From NCBI RefSeq assembly GCF_900116415.1, contig NZ_FPAP01000001.1:310001-374000 (forward strand): a stretch of 64,000 nt of DNA, written 5' to 3'. The DNA comes from Chryseobacterium formosense. Its GTDB lineage: Bacteria > Bacteroidota > Bacteroidia > Flavobacteriales > Weeksellaceae. Positions 61,507 to 64,000 of the stretch are shown here, one piece after another (positions within the stretch are counted from its first letter, which is position 1; each line of letters opens with the position of its first letter). Below the pieces are notes generated by a model. The model did no database searches. It was not told where the DNA came from and was given only the letters and a program-made list of their open reading frames with translations. The translations under genes and the position numbers were made by a program.

Positions 61507-61514
61507 TAACTTTG
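61507..61514 (+). promoter_or_regulatory. -7 promoter box for the NADH dehydrogenase gene
   Basis: TAACTTTG is an exact TAnnTTTG match about 66 nt before the ATG at 61581. No clean -33 TTG at the usual distance. Confidence 0.5.
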
Positions 61515-61580
61515 TTACATATAAGACGCTATATATTGCAATTAAGCAGATTTATAGAATCACACTTTATTCTTAGAAAT

Positions 61581-62876
61581 ATGAAATCCTCTAAAGAAAA
61601 TACCATCATCATAGGCGGCGGTTTTGCCGGAATCGAAATAGCTGAAAAACTTCTCAAGTCTGGCTATCAGTCCAATATTATTTTAATAGACAAGAACAAC
61701 TACAATTTCTTTCCACCTTTATTATATCAGGTAGCAACTGGATTTTTAGATGTTTCCAACATCAGTTATCCTTTCAGGAAATTTTTCAGAAATCATCCTA
61801 ATTTTCTATTCAGAATGGGAGAACTTCTCGAAATCAAACCGGAAGAAAATAAGGTCATTTTGAATAATGGCGAACTTAATTATTCAAAACTAATAATAGC
61901 CACAGGAACTGTAAGTAATTATTTCGGGAACGAGAATATCAAGAAAAATGCTTTGCCGATGAAGACTATCGATGATGCAATCAATCTGAAAAATACCGTT
62001 TTAGATAGGCTTGAAAAGGCCTCCAGAACAGCTGATCTTCAGGAAAGAAAAAAACTGACCACTTTCGTAGTCGCAGGTGGCGGGCCAACAGGCGTAGAAA
62101 TTGCCGGAATGCTGAGTGAGCTTAAGCAAAATATCCTTCTCAAAGATTATCCGGAACTGAATAATGTCCCATTTGATATTCACTTGATCGATGGTTTGCC
62201 AACAGTTCTCGCACCGATGAGCAAGGCTTCACAAGAATATGCGACCCAGTCTTTAGAGAAAATGGGTATCAATATAAAACTGGGACAGTTGGTAAAAGAC
62301 TATGTGGATGATATCGTCTACATAGCAGATGGAACGGAGATCGAAACCAAAAACCTACTGTGGACAGCTGGCGTTACAGCTCTTGTTTTCAAGGGCATTC
62401 CGGAAGCGAGTTATGGAAGAGGAAAAAGATTGATTGTAGACTATCACAATAAAGTTGCTGGAACCGAGAATATCTATGCCTTGGGAGACACAAGTATAAT
62501 GACAACAGATCCTGCGTTTCCAAATGGTCATCCGCAATTGGCTCAGGTTGCGATTCAGCAGGCAACTTTACTTTCAAAAAACCTGAATGCAATGTCAAAA
62601 GGCAATTCGCAAGAAGCTTTTGTCTACAATGACAAAGGATCAATGGCGATCATTAGCAGAAACAGGGCAGTGGCGGATCTTACGGCTGGTCCGTTCAAAC
62701 ATTTCAATGGATTTTTTGCGTGGTTGATCTGGGTTTTTGTGCACTTGTTTTCTTTGATCAATCTTAGAAATAAAGTCACTACTTTTTTCAATTGGCTGAA
62801 TGCTTACACGACCAAGGATCAGCCTTTGAGAATGATCGTCAACTTTAAAAATAATAAAAACGAAAATAAATTATAA
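61581..62876 (+). CDS. ndh: Type II NADH:quinone dehydrogenase (NDH-2)
   Basis: A 431-aa flavoprotein; the ATG at 61581 gives the canonical start TIIIGGGFAGIEIAEKL (FAD loop, 12-17). A start at 61512 would add 23 unlikely residues. VVAGGGPTGVEIAG (about 164-176) is the NADH loop, YALGDTS the third FAD motif. The C-terminal FNGFFAWLIWVFVHLFSLI is the membrane-binding helix of NDH-2. It transfers electrons from NADH to menaquinone without pumping protons. Confidence 0.93.
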   Translation: MKSSKENTIIIGGGFAGIEIAEKLLKSGYQSNIILIDKNNYNFFPPLLYQVATGFLDVSNISYPFRKFFRNHPNFLFRMGELLEIKPEENKVILNNGELNYSKLIIATGTVSNYFGNENIKKNALPMKTIDDAINLKNTVLDRLEKASRTADLQERKKLTTFVVAGGGPTGVEIAGMLSELKQNILLKDYPELNNVPFDIHLIDGLPTVLAPMSKASQEYATQSLEKMGINIKLGQLVKDYVDDIVYIADGTEIETKNLLWTAGVTALVFKGIPEASYGRGKRLIVDYHNKVAGTENIYALGDTSIMTTDPAFPNGHPQLAQVAIQQATLLSKNLNAMSKGNSQEAFVYNDKGSMAIISRNRAVADLTAGPFKHFNGFFAWLIWVFVHLFSLINLRNKVTTFFNWLNAYTTKDQPLRMIVNFKNNKNENKL

Positions 62877-62898
62877 ATCAATTCAAAAAATAGAAATT

Positions 62899-63678
62899 AT
62901 GTCAAATTTAAAAGATCAAGTGGTATTTGTAACAGGTGCCGGTGGAGGAATAGGAAAAATTATTGCAATCGAATTTGCTAAGTTAGGTGCGTCTGTGGCT
63001 ATTGCTGATCTCAATGAAGAACTTTTGAAAACTGCAGTGAAGGAAATCGAAGAATATGGTGGAAAAGCTTTAGGGTTAGTTGCCAATGTGACCGATTTGG
63101 AATCTATGAGAGAAGCACTTAAAAAAGTGGTTTCAACTTTCGGTAGATTGGATGTCGCTGTGAACAATGCAGGGGTTGTAGGAATCGGTAGTATTGAAGA
63201 AATAGAACCTGCTGACTGGGATAGAATAATGTCGGTAAACAGCAAAGGTGTATTCGTAAGTACAAAAGCTGAGCTTGAAATTATGAAACCGCAAGGTTCG
63301 GGTGCGATCATCAACAGTGCCTCTATTGCAGGGAAAATGGGAATGGCGCATCTGTCTCATTATGTTGCTTCGAAATTCGCAGTGATCGGTTTTACAAATA
63401 GTATTGCAAAAGAGGTAGCGACAACAGGGATCACGGTCAATGCCATCTGTCCGGGAATCGTAGGAACAGGAATGTGGCGAGGGGAAGGAGGTGTAGCAGA
63501 CCGATGGAAACTGGAAGGTGAGACCGAAGAGCAATCCTGGGAAAGAAACAAAACGTCATTGATCCCTCAAGGGGTCGACCAAACGCCTCAAGATATTGCG
63601 GATGCTGTGATATTTATTTCCCAGGCAAAACATATGACAGGTCAGGCCGTTGCGATCGATGGCGGTATGACGATGTAA
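62899..63678 (+). CDS. SDR-family oxidoreductase (diacetyl/butanediol dehydrogenase-like)
   Basis: A 259-aa SDR. VVFVTGAGGGIGKIIAIEFAKLG (TGxxxGIG), VAVNNAGVVGIGSIEE, INSASIAGKMGMAHLSHYVASKFAVIGFT (Ser, Tyr, Lys) and the C-terminal MTGQAVAIDGGMTM. The pattern is close to acetoin/meso-butanediol dehydrogenases but this is not diagnostic. 22 bp after the NADH dehydrogenase gene, possibly one operon with it and the FMN reductase. Confidence 0.92.
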   Translation: MSNLKDQVVFVTGAGGGIGKIIAIEFAKLGASVAIADLNEELLKTAVKEIEEYGGKALGLVANVTDLESMREALKKVVSTFGRLDVAVNNAGVVGIGSIEEIEPADWDRIMSVNSKGVFVSTKAELEIMKPQGSGAIINSASIAGKMGMAHLSHYVASKFAVIGFTNSIAKEVATTGITVNAICPGIVGTGMWRGEGGVADRWKLEGETEEQSWERNKTSLIPQGVDQTPQDIADAVIFISQAKHMTGQAVAIDGGMTM

Positions 63679-63742
63679 TTATTGTATTCTAATTTAAATT
63701 TTGCAGTCAATTGGCTGCAAAATTTCTTAAAAAAATATAGCT

Positions 63743-64000
63743 ATGAGCAAAGTAATCGGAATTCTTGCAGGAAGCCTGCGAAAAGAATCATTTTCAAAGA
63801 AAGTTGGCAAAACACTTTTAGATTTTGCACCGGACGGATTTGAGTTTAAATTAATCGATTTAAGTGATATTCCATTGTACAATCAGGATTTTGATGACCA
63901 TAACGAAGTTCCTGAAGCTATCACAAAGTTCAGAACAGAAATTGCAAATGTTGACGGCGTAATCTTCGTTACCCCAGAATACAACAGGTCGGTTCCCGCA
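63743..64000 (+). CDS. NADPH-dependent FMN reductase, partial (C-terminus outside window)
   Basis: Opens with MSKVIGILAGSLRKESFSKK, LIDLSDIPLYNQDFDD and DGVIFVTPEYNRSVPA: the FMN phosphate loop GSLRKESFS and the PEYNRSVP flavin loop of the NADPH-dependent FMN reductase/azoreductase family (about 180 aa). 86 codons visible. Preceded 64 bp upstream by the SDR gene on the same strand. Confidence 0.93.
   Translation, partial: MSKVIGILAGSLRKESFSKKVGKTLLDFAPDGFEFKLIDLSDIPLYNQDFDDHNEVPEAITKFRTEIANVDGVIFVTPEYNRSVPA

Overview
The window reads as chromosomal DNA from a Flavobacteriia bacterium close to Chryseobacterium. The evidence is low-GC DNA, promoters of the Bacteroidota type (TAnnTTTG, several with TTG exactly 20 nt upstream), Bacteroidota-style AraC regulators and RND pump lipoproteins, and relics of a Bacteroidota mobilisation relaxase and recombinase. 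I see no rRNA, tRNA, CRISPR array or intact insertion sequence. The dominant theme is small-molecule redox and detoxification genes, each paired with its own regulator: 7 SDRs, 4 MDR/quinone oxidoreductases, 3 luciferase-like flavin oxidoreductases, 3 alpha/beta hydrolases, an aldo-keto reductase, and about 17 regulators (8 AraC, 3 TetR, 2 Crp/Fnr, ArsR, HxlR, LytTR, hybrid kinase).

Layout. 1-6.7 kb: flavin and NAD(P) oxidoreductases, two AraC regulators and an SDR, with a perfect 7-copy octamer repeat at 3.72 kb. 6.8-15.2 kb: a complete RND tripartite efflux operon followed by two TetR genes and an AraC gene. 15.2-17.2 kb: SDR and haloperoxidase-like hydrolase. 17.6-27.5 kb: minus-strand stress block with DsbA-like protein, peroxiredoxin, DUF1275 protein, bicupin, quinone oxidoreductase, lipocalin-like and SRPBCC-like proteins, a membrane ABM protein, a hybrid histidine kinase, a LytTR response regulator and Dps. 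Three promoters here share one architecture: a direct repeat with 21-bp period, exactly 32 nt, then CTTTACA. This fits one LytTR regulon controlling eight genes.

28.6-36.9 kb: four regulator/enzyme pairs (TetR/epoxide hydrolase-like, ArsR/MDR, HxlR/MDR, AraC/AKR) with visible operators, plus a Crp/Fnr gene. 37.2-44.7 kb: an unusual cluster of an isochorismatase-like hydrolase, two NTF2-like proteins, a MoaF-like protein, a leucine-type substrate-binding protein with no signal peptide, a small Fe-S protein, a truncated acetyltransferase, a flavin oxidoreductase, an alginate-export-type porin and an SGNH esterase. 45-55.4 kb: repeated AraC/SDR/small-membrane-protein cassettes. Two decayed relaxase relics (49.4 and 55.5-56.0 kb) bracket part of it, followed by a decayed serine recombinase and dispersed repeats up to 57.5 kb. 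This part looks like an eroded mobile element. 57.7-64 kb: SnoaL-like and MDR genes, the ergothioneine pair egtD-egtB, a type II NADH dehydrogenase, an SDR and a partial FMN reductase.

All identifications were made by reading translations and motifs; no database search was run.
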